From: Candidatus Dormiibacterota bacterium
Lineage (GTDB): Bacteria; Chloroflexota; Dormibacteria; Aeolococcales; Aeolococcaceae
Length of the DNA stretch: 64,000 nt
NCBI GenBank assembly: GCA_019245575.1
Contig: JAFARE010000001.1
Span: 186,001 to 250,000 of the forward strand
Reading direction: 5' to 3'
Positions 28,125 to 37,729 of the stretch are shown in pieces. The notes below the pieces were generated by a model. It did no database searches and was not told the DNA's origin. It saw only the letters and a program-made list of their open reading frames with translations. Within the stretch, counting starts at the first letter, position 1. Each line of letters starts with the position of its first letter. The position numbers and the translations under genes are program-made.

Positions 28125-29146
28125 CGCAGCTGCACCGTCTCCGCGGCGGTCGCGGGCACGACGGTCCCGATGCGGCGCACGCTCATGCCGGCTGCCTCGC
28201 TGACGGCGTCAGCCTGGGCAGCGGGCACGATCACCACCATGCCGATGCCCATGTTGAACGTGCGCCACATCTCCTCCGGATGGATGCCACCGGCCTCCTG
28301 CAGCGCGGTGAAGAGCGCAGGCACGCGCCACGCGGCGCGGTCTATCTCGACCGCCAGACCCGATGGCAGCACGCGAGGGATGTTGTCGATCAGCCCTCCG
28401 CCCGTGATGTGTGCCAGCGCGTGCACGCTCATCCGGCCGCGCAGCTCCGTCACCGGCGCGAGGTACGAGACGTGTGGGGCGAGCAGCAGGTCGCCCAGCG
28501 GCGCGTCCGTTCCGGGCAGCACGTCGTTCCAGCTCAGCTCGCGCTCAGCCGCGATGTGGCGCACCAGCGAATAGCCGTTGGTGTGCAGGCCGCTGCTGGG
28601 GAGCCCCAGCACCGCGTCGCCCTCCCCAACCTCGTGACCGTCGATGATGGCGTCGCGCTCGACGGCGCCCACGATGAAGCCGGCGATGTCGTAGTCACCA
28701 AGCGCGTACACGCCCGGCATCTCCGCCGTCTCGCCGCCGACCAGCGCGCAGCCCGCATCCCGGCACGCGGACGCGATCCCGTCAACCAGCTCCGCGAGCA
28801 GCTCTGGCACCAGCCTTCCTGTGGCGAAGTAGTCGAGGAAGAAGAGCGGCTCGGCGCCGCAGCAGAGGATGTCGTTGATGCAGTGGTTGACCAGGTCGAC
28901 GCCGATGCCTCGGTGGCGGTTGACCGCGATGGCGATCTTCACCTTGGTGCCGACGGAGTCCGTGCTCGAGGCCAGCACCGGGTCGCGGTACCGCGCGGGA
29001 TCGAGCGCGAAGAGACCGCTGAACGCGCCAACGCCGCCGAGCACCTGCGCGGTGTGCGTGCCCTGCACCGCTCGCCGGATCAGTGAGACTGCGCGATTGC
29101 CCTCATCGATGTCGACTCCCGCGTCGGCGTACCGAAGGTCCCCCAT
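28121..29146 (-). CDS. purM: AIR synthetase (phosphoribosylformylglycinamidine cyclo-ligase)
   Basis: PurM closes the imidazole ring of AIR using ATP. The 341-residue protein has the family motifs LASSTDSVGTKVKIA, DLVNHCINDILCCGAEPLFFLDYFA region, GGETAEMPGVYALGDYD and HITGGGLIDNIPRVLP. I placed the start at the ATG at 29144-29146, which overlaps the purF stop by one base (TGATG); the longer frame upstream is an internal purF shadow. Standard length and no missing motif. Confidence 0.96.
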   Translation of the reverse strand: MGDLRYADAGVDIDEGNRAVSLIRRAVQGTHTAQVLGGVGAFSGLFALDPARYRDPVLASSTDSVGTKVKIAIAVNRHRGIGVDLVNHCINDILCCGAEPLFFLDYFATGRLVPELLAELVDGIASACRDAGCALVGGETAEMPGVYALGDYDIAGFIVGAVERDAIIDGHEVGEGDAVLGLPSSGLHTNGYSLVRHIAAERELSWNDVLPGTDAPLGDLLLAPHVSYLAPVTELRGRMSVHALAHITGGGLIDNIPRVLPSGLAVEIDRAAWRVPALFTALQEAGGIHPEEMWRTFNMGIGMVVIVPAAQADAVSEAAGMSVRRIGTVVPATAAETVQLR

Positions 29147-30618
29147 CAACCGGCGGTGCCGACCGGTATCTCCAGGGCGAGCTTGTCGGCTTCCAGATGC
29201 TCCGGGACGGCCACCGGGTACGTGCCCGTGAAGCAGGCGAAGCAGAATCCGTCGCCGTCGGGCTGGCCCATCGCGCGCCGCAGACCGCCGATGCTGAGGT
29301 AGCGCAGCGAGTCGGCGCCCAGCATCGCGCCGATCTCCGCCTCGCTGTGCTCCGCGGCGATGAGCTCGCGCCGCGACGCGATGTCGATGCCCATGAAGCA
29401 CGGCCACGCGATCGGCGGCGATGCGATGCGCATGTGCACCTCGCGCGCCCCGGCGCGGCGCAGCTCGTCGATGATCCGGCGCGACGTGGTGCCGCGCACG
29501 ATCGAGTCGTCGACCAGCACGACGCGCTTTCCGGCCAGCACGTGGCGCATGGGATTGAACTTGAGGCGGATGCCCGACTCACGGAGCCGCTGCGTCGGCT
29601 GGATGAAGGTGCGCGTGATGTAGCGCGACTTGATCATCCCCTCCGCGAAGGCCACGCCCGACTCCTCCGCGAAACCGATCGCAGCCGGCGTGCCGCTGTC
29701 GGGCAGGGTGATCACGATGTCGCCGTCGGCGGGCGATTCCCGCGCCAGCTCGCGCCCCATGGCGCGGCGCGCCTCGTACAGCGACTCGCCCATCATCACG
29801 CTGTCCGGCCGGGCGAAATAGATGAACTCGAAGGAGCACATCGCCCGTCGCGTCGCCGTGTGCGGAATCCTGGTGCTGCGCATGCCCTGCGCGTCGACGG
29901 TGACGATCTCACCCGGCTCGATCTCGCAGATGAAGCTGGCGCCGATGACGTCCAGCGCGCACGTCTCGCTGGCGATGACGTAGCCGCTGCCACCCGGCGC
30001 GTCCAGGTCGCCGAACCTCCCCAGGCACAGCGGGCGGATCCCCAGCGGATCGCGCGCGGCGACCAGCGAGTCGCGCGTGAGGAACAGCAGGCAGTACGCA
30101 CCCTCGGCGCGGGGCAGCGCCGCGCCGAGCACCTCGGCGAGCGAATCCCCCTGCGTGCGCGCCAGCAGCGAGCCGAGCACCTCCGTGTCGCTCGTGGTCT
30201 CGAAGCTCGCCCCGTCCCGCGCCAGCTCGCCGCGCAGGCGGTGCGCGTTGACCAGGTTGCCGTTGTGCGCAACCATCACCGGACCCAGCCGGGGATGCAC
30301 GAACTGCATGGGCTGCGCGTTGGGCAGGCGGGGACTTCCCGTGGTGCTGTACCGCGTGTGCCCGATGGCGATGTGCCCGCGCAGGGCGTCGATGTCGTCC
30401 TGGTCGAAGACCTGCGAGACGAGGCCCATCTCCTTGCGCGTGCGGATCTGCGTGCCGTCGCTCACCGCGATGCCCGCGGACTCCTGGCCACGATGCTGCA
30501 GCGAGTACAGCCCGAAGTACGTCAGGTTGGCGACGTCCTCACCGGGATGGAAGACGCCGAAGACGCCGCACTCCTCGTGGAAGTGGTCGTCGAGGACCCG
30601 CTGCGCGGTGTTGCTCAC
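29146..30618 (-). CDS. purF: Amidophosphoribosyltransferase PurF
   Basis: PurF makes phosphoribosylamine from PRPP and glutamine, the committed step. The Ntn-type catalytic Cys is Cys17 in HFHEECGVFGVF, so 16 residues would be removed as propeptide, as in Bacillus PurF. The phosphoribosyltransferase loop VVLVDDSIVRGTTSRR and the C-terminal DGFCFACFTGTYPV (iron-sulfur ligand region) indicate the FeS-containing, propeptide-bearing type. The start is the GTG at 30616-30618, 4 bases after the purL stop; the longer frame inside purL is unlikely to be used. 490 residues. Confidence 0.94.
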   Translation of the reverse strand: MSNTAQRVLDDHFHEECGVFGVFHPGEDVANLTYFGLYSLQHRGQESAGIAVSDGTQIRTRKEMGLVSQVFDQDDIDALRGHIAIGHTRYSTTGSPRLPNAQPMQFVHPRLGPVMVAHNGNLVNAHRLRGELARDGASFETTSDTEVLGSLLARTQGDSLAEVLGAALPRAEGAYCLLFLTRDSLVAARDPLGIRPLCLGRFGDLDAPGGSGYVIASETCALDVIGASFICEIEPGEIVTVDAQGMRSTRIPHTATRRAMCSFEFIYFARPDSVMMGESLYEARRAMGRELARESPADGDIVITLPDSGTPAAIGFAEESGVAFAEGMIKSRYITRTFIQPTQRLRESGIRLKFNPMRHVLAGKRVVLVDDSIVRGTTSRRIIDELRRAGAREVHMRIASPPIAWPCFMGIDIASRRELIAAEHSEAEIGAMLGADSLRYLSIGGLRRAMGQPDGDGFCFACFTGTYPVAVPEHLEADKLALEIPVGTAG

Positions 30619-30622
30619 GCGC

Positions 30623-32857
30623 TCAGGCACTGGGCTGCAGCGCCTCTTCATACGCATCGCGCGCGGCCTCGAGCGAGACGTCGAGAACGCCGGAGAACGT
30701 GATGCGGCTGCCCCCCACTGTGCCGAGTGCTCGAAGAGGTACCGAATGTCGAGCTGCCAGGTCCTGCAGCTGCACAAGTGCCTCCCTTGCATAGCTGATG
30801 AGAAACCGGGACTGGCCCTCGCCGAACAGTATACCGGCCGCCTCGAAGGGCGCCCGTTCGCCGTCCGGTGGATGTGTCAGCTCCGCGATCTCGGCGCGGA
30901 GCCCGAGGCCGCTCCAGATGGCGCACTCGGCTGCGGCCACGCCGAGGCCGCCCTCCGCCAGGTCGTGGGCGGAATGCAGCAGGCCGGCGGCGATGGCCTC
31001 GCCCACGAAGCTCTGCACGCGGCGCTCCAGGTCCAGGTCGAGGTCCGGCGCGACCTTGGCGTTGACGCCGAAGCCGAGGCGTTGCAGCTCGCTCGCATCG
31101 AGCCGCCCGGCGAGTGGTCCGGCCACCGCGATCTCGTCGCCCTCGGACGCGAACGCCGCGGCGCAGTGCCGCGCCACATCGTCGATCACGCCGACCATGC
31201 CGATGACCACCGTGGGTGCGATGCGGCTCCGCTCCGACTCGTTGTACAGGCTCACGTTGCCGCTCACCACGGGCACACCCAGCGCGGTGCAGGCGTCGGC
31301 GATGCCCGCGATGGCGTCGTGCAGGTCCCAGTACACGTCGTTGACCTCGGGGTTGCCGAAGTTGAGGCAGTTCGTGAGCGCGACCGGCCGCGCGCCCGTG
31401 GCCACAACGTTGCGCGCCGCCTCGCACACCGCGATCGCCGCTCCGCGGCGCGGAGCGAGCGAGGTGTAGCGGGCGTTGCCGTCGGTGCACATCGCCAGGC
31501 CGCGGACTGAGCCGGGGATGCGCACAACTGCGGCATCGCCCCCCGGTCTCACCACGGTGGCGTCACCCACCTGGTGGTCGTAGGTGCGGAACACGGCGCG
31601 GCGGCTGCCCAGGTTGGGGCTGCGCAGCAGGCGCAGCAATGTCTCCTCCATGGGCCAGGGTGAGGCCCACATGCGGTGCTCTAGGGTCATGGCGCGCTCC
31701 GGCCGCGGCCCGGGGGCGGTGCGCTGCGGCACGCCGTCGACGAGCACGTCCAGAGGCAGGTCGCACACCGCCGCGCCGCCGTCGCGCACCACGAAGCGCT
31801 GCTCGGCGACCACACGGCCGACGACGTCGGAGTGCAGGTCCCAGCGCTCGAACACCTGCTGCACCGCGTCCACGTCCTGGGGACGCACGACGACGAGCAT
31901 GCGCTCCTGCGACTCGCTGAGCATGACCTCGTACGGGGTCATCCCTTGCTCGCGCCGGGCCACGCGCGCGACGTCGATCTCCACGCCGACCCCGCCGCGA
32001 TGGGCCAGCTCCGCGGCGCTGCCGCAGAGGCCCGCCGCGCCGAGGTCCTGCATGGCCACGATGCGCGGATCGCCGGCGAGCTCGAGGCACGCCTCCATCA
32101 GGCACTTCTCCAGGAACGGATTGCCCACCTGCACCGCGGGGCGCCGTTCCTCGCTGGAGTCGTCGAACTGGACGCTGGCGAAGCTCGCCCCATGGATGCC
32201 GTCGCGGCCCGTGTCGGCGCCCACCAGAAGCACCGCGTTGCCGGGACCGCGCGCGCTGGCACGCGTCAGGCGCTCACTCGGCACCACACCCACGCACATC
32301 GCGTTGACGATGCAGTTCTCGCGATAGCTCTCGTCGAAGTACAGCTCGCCGCCCACCGTGGGCACGCCGATGCAGTTGCCGTATCCGCCAATCCCGGCAA
32401 CAACTCCCTCGAAGAGGTGGCGCTGCCGGGGCTCCTCCAGCGGACCGAAGCGCAGTGAGTCGAGGAGCGCCACCGGCCGCGCCCCCATGGTGAAGATGTC
32501 GCGCAGGATCCCGCCGACGCCGGTCGCGGCGCCCTGGTACGGCTCTATCGCGCTGGGATGGTTGTGCGACTCGATCTTGAAGACGCACGCGAAACCGTCG
32601 CCCACATCCACCGCACCCGCGTTCTCGCCCGGCCCCTGGAGCACGGCAGCGCCGGTGGTGGGCAGCGCGCGCAGCAGGGGCTTGCTCGTCTTGTAGCTGC
32701 AGTGCTCGCTCCAGAGCGCGCCCAGGATGCCGAGCTCGACGTGGTTCGGCTCGCGCCCGAGCAGGCGCGCCGCGGCCTCGTACTCCGCGCGCGAGAGCGC
32801 GACCTCGGCGAGCGCCGCGTCCGTCGGCGGCGCTGCTCCGGCGGAGATCACGCTCAC
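30623..32857 (-). CDS. purL: FGAM synthase large subunit PurL (small type)
   Basis: PurL converts FGAR to FGAM and needs PurS and PurQ, both encoded immediately upstream. The 744-residue small-type protein has [36 protein letters not shown] region (about 90-110), [16 protein letters not shown] and [14 protein letters not shown]. The start is the GTG at 32855-32857, overlapping the purQ stop (GTGA); a longer frame upstream lies inside purQ. All usual motifs are present, and the enzyme is not fused to a glutaminase. Confidence 0.96.
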   Translation of the reverse strand: MSVISAGAAPPTDAALAEVALSRAEYEAAARLLGREPNHVELGILGALWSEHCSYKTSKPLLRALPTTGAAVLQGPGENAGAVDVGDGFACVFKIESHNHPSAIEPYQGAATGVGGILRDIFTMGARPVALLDSLRFGPLEEPRQRHLFEGVVAGIGGYGNCIGVPTVGGELYFDESYRENCIVNAMCVGVVPSERLTRASARGPGNAVLLVGADTGRDGIHGASFASVQFDDSSEERRPAVQVGNPFLEKCLMEACLELAGDPRIVAMQDLGAAGLCGSAAELAHRGGVGVEIDVARVARREQGMTPYEVMLSESQERMLVVVRPQDVDAVQQVFERWDLHSDVVGRVVAEQRFVVRDGGAAVCDLPLDVLVDGVPQRTAPGPRPERAMTLEHRMWASPWPMEETLLRLLRSPNLGSRRAVFRTYDHQVGDATVVRPGGDAAVVRIPGSVRGLAMCTDGNARYTSLAPRRGAAIAVCEAARNVVATGARPVALTNCLNFGNPEVNDVYWDLHDAIAGIADACTALGVPVVSGNVSLYNESERSRIAPTVVIGMVGVIDDVARHCAAAFASEGDEIAVAGPLAGRLDASELQRLGFGVNAKVAPDLDLDLERRVQSFVGEAIAAGLLHSAHDLAEGGLGVAAAECAIWSGLGLRAEIAELTHPPDGERAPFEAAGILFGEGQSRFLISYAREALVQLQDLAARHSVPLRALGTVGGSRITFSGVLDVSLEAARDAYEEALQPSA

Positions 32858-33570
32858 CGCGTCGAGGCCGCGAGCGCGCCGTCGCGCCGCAGCGACCGCG
32901 CCACGGAGGTGATCAGCCGCATGCCGTCGGCGGAGCCGAGCAGCGGCTCGCATGCGCGCTCCGGGTGGGGCATCATGCCGAGCACGTTGTGCGCCGGGTT
33001 GACGATCCCGGCGATGTCACGCATCGACCCGTTCGGGGTCGCCGCGCCGACGGCGAGGCCGGCGGGTGTGACGTAGCGGAAGACCACGCGCTCATCGCGC
33101 TCCAGCTCGTCGAGGGTCGCCTCGTCGGCGACGTAGCGGCCCTCCCCGTGCGAAACCGGGATCTGCAGCACGTCGCCCACCCGGCACGACGCGGTGAACG
33201 CGCAGGAGTCAGTCTCGACGCGCAGCCACGACGGCTCGCAGCGGAACTGCAGGGACGCGTTGCGCGTCAGCGCGCCGGGGAGCAGATGCGCCTCGCACAG
33301 CACCTGGAAGCCGTTGCAGATGCCCCACGCCAGGCCGCCGCCCTCCGTGAACTCCACGACCGCCTCCATCAGCGGCGCAAAGCGCGCCACCGCGCCGGCG
33401 CGGAGATAGTCGCCGTACGAGAACCCGCCCGGCAGCATCACGCAGTCGGCGCCACGCAGGTCGCGGTCCTTGTGCCACAGCATCACCGCCTCGTTGCCAG
33501 ACAGCTCCACCGCGTGCGCACAGTCCCGGTCCGACCACGTCCCGGGGAACACCGCGATGCCGAACCTCAC
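32854..33570 (-). CDS. purQ: FGAM synthase glutaminase subunit PurQ
   Basis: PurQ supplies ammonia to PurL. The 238-residue class I glutaminase has the nucleophile Cys in [15 protein letters not shown], the opening [26 protein letters not shown] and the C-terminal His-Glu pair in [14 protein letters not shown]. Its GTG start overlaps the purS stop, and its stop overlaps the purL GTG, so the three subunits of one complex are translated in a coupled series. The 147-codon frame extending upstream belongs to no gene. Confidence 0.96.
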   Translation of the reverse strand: MRFGIAVFPGTWSDRDCAHAVELSGNEAVMLWHKDRDLRGADCVMLPGGFSYGDYLRAGAVARFAPLMEAVVEFTEGGGLAWGICNGFQVLCEAHLLPGALTRNASLQFRCEPSWLRVETDSCAFTASCRVGDVLQIPVSHGEGRYVADEATLDELERDERVVFRYVTPAGLAVGAATPNGSMRDIAGIVNPAHNVLGMMPHPERACEPLLGSADGMRLITSVARSLRRDGALAASTR

Positions 33571-33842
33571 GATGCGGCAGCCGCCTCCGCGACCGCGCGC
33601 ACCGCGTCGATGCGGTAGTCCTCGATCACCGGGTTGCGCAGCAGGCGGTCGCACATCGACTCGACCGCTGCGCGCGCACCCTGCTCGTCGCCGGCGTCCA
33701 GCTCCACCTGAATGTGCTTGCCCACGCGCACACCGTGCACGTCGGCGAAGCCGAGACGGCGCAACCCATCGCGCACCACCAGGCCCTGCGGGTCGTTGAC
33801 CACGGGCTTGAGGTGCACGACCACGTCGGCGATGAAGATCAC
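33567..33842 (-). CDS. purS: FGAM synthase subunit PurS
   Basis: PurS is the small dimeric protein that joins PurL and PurQ. The 91-residue sequence has IFIADVVVHLKPVVNDPQG at the N-terminus and VHGVRVGKHIQVELD in the middle, both family marks, then the C-terminal helix CDRLLRNPVIEDY. The GTG at 33840-33842 overlaps the purC stop (GTGA). The longer upstream frame is a shadow of purC. Confidence 0.95.
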   Translation of the reverse strand: MIFIADVVVHLKPVVNDPQGLVVRDGLRRLGFADVHGVRVGKHIQVELDAGDEQGARAAVESMCDRLLRNPVIEDYRIDAVRAVAEAAAAS

Positions 33843-34720
33843 GACAGGCGGACGCCGCAGATGCGCTCCGCGGCCTCGCGGTAGCGCTGCGTGGTGCCGC
33901 GCACCACGTCGTCCGGAAGCTCGGGGCCGGGGGCCGTCTTGTCCCACTGCAGCGTCTCGAGGTAGTCGCGCACGAACTGCTTGTCGAACGACACCACGGC
34001 CTCGCCCTCACGCCACTCGTCTATCTCCCAGAAGCGCGACGAGTCAGGGGTGAGCACCTCGTCGATCAGCGTGAGTGTGCCGTCGATGAAGCCGAACTCG
34101 AACTTGGTGTCTGCGAGGTACACGCCGGCCGCCTCACAGCGCTCGGTGGCGTGCTTGAAGATGGCGAGCGACACATCCTCGAGGCGCTGCGCGAGCTCGG
34201 CGCCGACCAGCTCGCGCAGCCGGGCTCGGGAGATGTTCTCGTCGTGTCCGTCGTCGTTCTTCATCGCCGGCGTGAACCGCGGTTCCGGCAGGCGCGACGA
34301 CTCCTTCAGCCCGGCGGGCAGGTCCTCGCCGGCAAGTGTGCCCTGCGTGCGGTACTCCTTCCAGCCGGAGCCGGAGATGAACCCGCGGACCACGCACTCG
34401 ATGTCGATGCGGTCCGCCTGAGCCACGTGCATGCAGCGCTCGCGCCACTCCTCGGGCACGCCCTCCGGCAGCGCGGCGCCCTGGTCGGGCAGCAGGTGGT
34501 TGGGCACGATGTCGCGCAGCGAGTCGAACCAGCGCAGCGACATCTGCGTCAGCACGCGTCCCTTATCCGGGATCGGCGTGGGGAGCACGACGTCGAACGC
34601 GCTGATGCGGTCCGTCGCGACCATCAGCAGCGTTCCATCCGCGAGCCGGTACGTGTCGCGCACCTTGCCCCGGCGATACAGCTCGAGACCCGTGATGTCC
34701 GCAGCGCTGAGCACGCTCAT
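33839..34720 (-). CDS. purC: SAICAR synthetase PurC
   Basis: PurC joins aspartate to CAIR with ATP. The 293-residue protein is of the longer type: YRRGKVRDTYRLADG, DRISAFDVVLPTPIPDKGRVL region (about 39-59), ECVVRGFISGSGWKEY, and LADTKFEFGFIDGTLTLIDE. It follows purB by 3 bases. The catalytic and nucleotide-binding motifs are intact. Second gene of the operon. Confidence 0.96.
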   Translation of the reverse strand: MSVLSAADITGLELYRRGKVRDTYRLADGTLLMVATDRISAFDVVLPTPIPDKGRVLTQMSLRWFDSLRDIVPNHLLPDQGAALPEGVPEEWRERCMHVAQADRIDIECVVRGFISGSGWKEYRTQGTLAGEDLPAGLKESSRLPEPRFTPAMKNDDGHDENISRARLRELVGAELAQRLEDVSLAIFKHATERCEAAGVYLADTKFEFGFIDGTLTLIDEVLTPDSSRFWEIDEWREGEAVVSFDKQFVRDYLETLQWDKTAPGPELPDDVVRGTTQRYREAAERICGVRLS

Positions 34721-34723
34721 GGT

Positions 34724-36097
<1,374 letters not shown>

Positions 36098-36105
36098 CTG
36101 CCCTC

Positions 36106-36111
36106 ATTCTA
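36106..36111 (-). promoter_or_regulatory. -10 box (TAGAAT) of the purB operon
   Basis: TAGAAT on the minus strand, 8 bases before the purB GTG. No -35 consensus is visible at 17 bases. The sequence between hexamer and start contains GAGGG, which could act as a ribosome binding site only if transcription started further upstream. Confidence 0.5.
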
Positions 36112-36144
36112 CCGGCTGGCTTCGCAGCGGCCTTTTGCCGGCCG

Positions 36145-36277
36145 GTGAGGGCGGTGGGCACCTGGCTTGCGGTTGTCGCTGCTTGAACGCCGCTCGGCGT
36201 TCAATGCCGCTACCGTCGGCCGCAGGGACAGCTGCGGCCTCCTTACGCCCTCCAGCCGAGATGCCCACCGCCCTCAC
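36145..36277 (-). repeat. Interspersed structured element, divergent copy C
   Basis: Perfect 16-base complementary arms (36145-36160 and 36262-36277) enclose a 101-base loop in the divergent purB / phosphodiesterase gap. Read on the minus strand, the loop has GGCTGGAGGGCG near its start (36246-36257), identical to the same place in copy A. Near its end (36180-36198) is a block matching copy A at 15 of 19 positions. Two further perfect hairpins lie within: 36185-36202 (7-base stem, 4-base loop) and 36218-36239 (8-base stem, 6-base loop). The order of blocks and the outer stem agree with copies A and B, but the middle has diverged. Confidence 0.65.
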
Positions 36278-36309
36278 GCCGCGCAGGTCGAGTGCGAAGC
36301 TGACAGGGA

Positions 36310-37089
36310 ATGGCGGGGCAGGTGATCCGCTCGCTCCATCTTGCTGCGCGGCCGATTGTCATCGCGCATCGCGGCGCCTCCAGGATTGCGCCGGAGAACT
36401 CTCTGCCGGCGTTCGAAGCGGCGATCGAGATCGGCTGCGACGCGGTCGAGCTCGACGTGCGCCGCACCGCTGACGGCGTGCTCGTGCTGCACCACGCGGC
36501 AGCGCGGCGGGGCACGCCGGTGGCGCGCCTCACCTACCGCGAGCTGGCGCGCCGCTCACGGCATCCGCCGGCGCGCCTGACCGACGCGCTGGATCTGTGC
36601 TCCGGGCGCATCGGCATGGACATCGAGATCAAGGAGCCGGGCATCGAGGCAGAGGTGCTGCGCGTGGTCGCGCAACGGTTTGCCCGCGGCGCGCTTCTGA
36701 TCACGTCGTTCCATGAATCGGTCATCACGTCCGTCAAGCGCGCGGATCCGAGCATCCCGTGCGGCCTGCTGGTCGCTCCGGGTCGTGGCCGCCGGGCGCC
36801 GGCCGCGGCGCCCATCGAGTGGGCGGCCAGTTGCGGGGCGGACGTGGTGCTGCCGCACCGCCTCCTGGCGCCGACGTGGCAGCTCAGGCCGCGGCGCTCG
36901 CGGCACGGCCTCCTCGGCGTCGCGGATCGCGCCGGGGTGCCGGTGATCCTGTGGACGGTGAACGGCGCCCGTCAGGCGGCGCGGCTCCTCGGCGACGAGC
37001 GCGTGGCGGGGATAATCACGGACCTGCCCGACCAGGCCTGCGACCTTCGCCGGCGGCTGGGACCCGCCGGCGGTCCGCCCCCACGTTGA
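36310..37089 (+). CDS. Glycerophosphodiester phosphodiesterase
   Basis: The 259-residue cytoplasmic enzyme probably hydrolyses glycerophosphodiesters from phospholipid breakdown to glycerol 3-phosphate and an alcohol. The GDPD barrel motifs are HRGASRIAPENSLPAF (H20, R21, E29), AVELDVRRTADGVLVLHH (E47, D49, H61) and MDIEIKEPG. In the usual HD motif the Asp is replaced by His62, though the catalytic His is kept. No signal peptide is present, so it acts inside the cell, like UgpQ. It stands alone, divergent from purB, with the structured element in the shared upstream region. No partner transporter is nearby. Confidence 0.88.
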   Translation: MAGQVIRSLHLAARPIVIAHRGASRIAPENSLPAFEAAIEIGCDAVELDVRRTADGVLVLHHAAARRGTPVARLTYRELARRSRHPPARLTDALDLCSGRIGMDIEIKEPGIEAEVLRVVAQRFARGALLITSFHESVITSVKRADPSIPCGLLVAPGRGRRAPAAAPIEWAASCGADVVLPHRLLAPTWQLRPRRSRHGLLGVADRAGVPVILWTVNGARQAARLLGDERVAGIITDLPDQACDLRRRLGPAGGPPPR

Positions 37090-37165
37090 GTTTCCCTGTG
37101 CCCGAACGCGTAACCGCCCAAGCGCGCCGTGCGTTCCCCGGTCGAGTGCGCCCGGAGCACCGCCA

Positions 37166-37729
37166 ATGACCCTCCCGCGGGCGTACGAGGATCAACTCGT
37201 CGAGAGGGCCAAACAGGATGCCGAAGCCTTTGGTGAGCTTTATGACCACTACTTCGGCCAGATCTACAGATTTGTGTACAGCAGGCTCCACGAGCAGGAG
37301 GCTGCCGAGGACGTCACGTCCGAGGTGTTCTTCAAGGCCCTGCGCGCAATCGGGCGGTACCGGCCTTCTGGGCACCCCTTCAGCGCCTGGCTCTACCAGA
37401 TTGCAGTCAACGCGATCAATGACCACTATCGAAGCCGCCGGCCGACGTCGAGCCTGGAGTCGGCGATTGCAGTCCCCGACCCTCAGCGCCCTGTCGCCGA
37501 GCGGGTTGCGGACAGCGCTGAGGCTGCGCGCGTCTGGTCCGCCATCGACTCCCTCCCTCCACAGCAGAGGATGGCGATGACCCTCAAGCTCGGCGAGGAC
37601 CTCAAGCTGGCCCAGATCGGCCAGATCATGGGCAAGAGTGAGGGCGCCATCAAGCTGCTGATCCACCGCGGCATGATCGGGGTGCGCCAGCGCCTGGGCG
37701 TCGTCGTGAGCGTCGAGGAGCGTGCCTGA
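37166..37729 (+). CDS. RNA polymerase sigma factor, ECF-like
   Basis: The 187-residue sigma-70-family factor has region 2 at about 15-95 (FGELYDHYFGQIYRFVYSR, EAAEDVTSEVFFKAL, FSAWLYQIAVNAINDHYR) and region 4 at about 125-175 (LPPQQRMAMTLKLGEDLKLA, then EGAIKLLIHRG). Regions 1 and 3 are absent, as in ECF sigma factors. Its stop overlaps the start of the next gene by one base (TGATG), which strongly suggests a sigma/anti-sigma pair. GGAG lies 9 bases before the ATG. I see no ECF-type autoregulatory promoter in the 76-base gap upstream. Confidence 0.9.
   Translation: MTLPRAYEDQLVERAKQDAEAFGELYDHYFGQIYRFVYSRLHEQEAAEDVTSEVFFKALRAIGRYRPSGHPFSAWLYQIAVNAINDHYRSRRPTSSLESAIAVPDPQRPVAERVADSAEAARVWSAIDSLPPQQRMAMTLKLGEDLKLAQIGQIMGKSEGAIKLLIHRGMIGVRQRLGVVVSVEERA

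Noticed and set aside
29147..29407. Extended purM start inside purF
   Set aside because: The extra 87 codons are an out-of-frame reading of purF; normal PurM begins at the ATG overlapping the purF stop.
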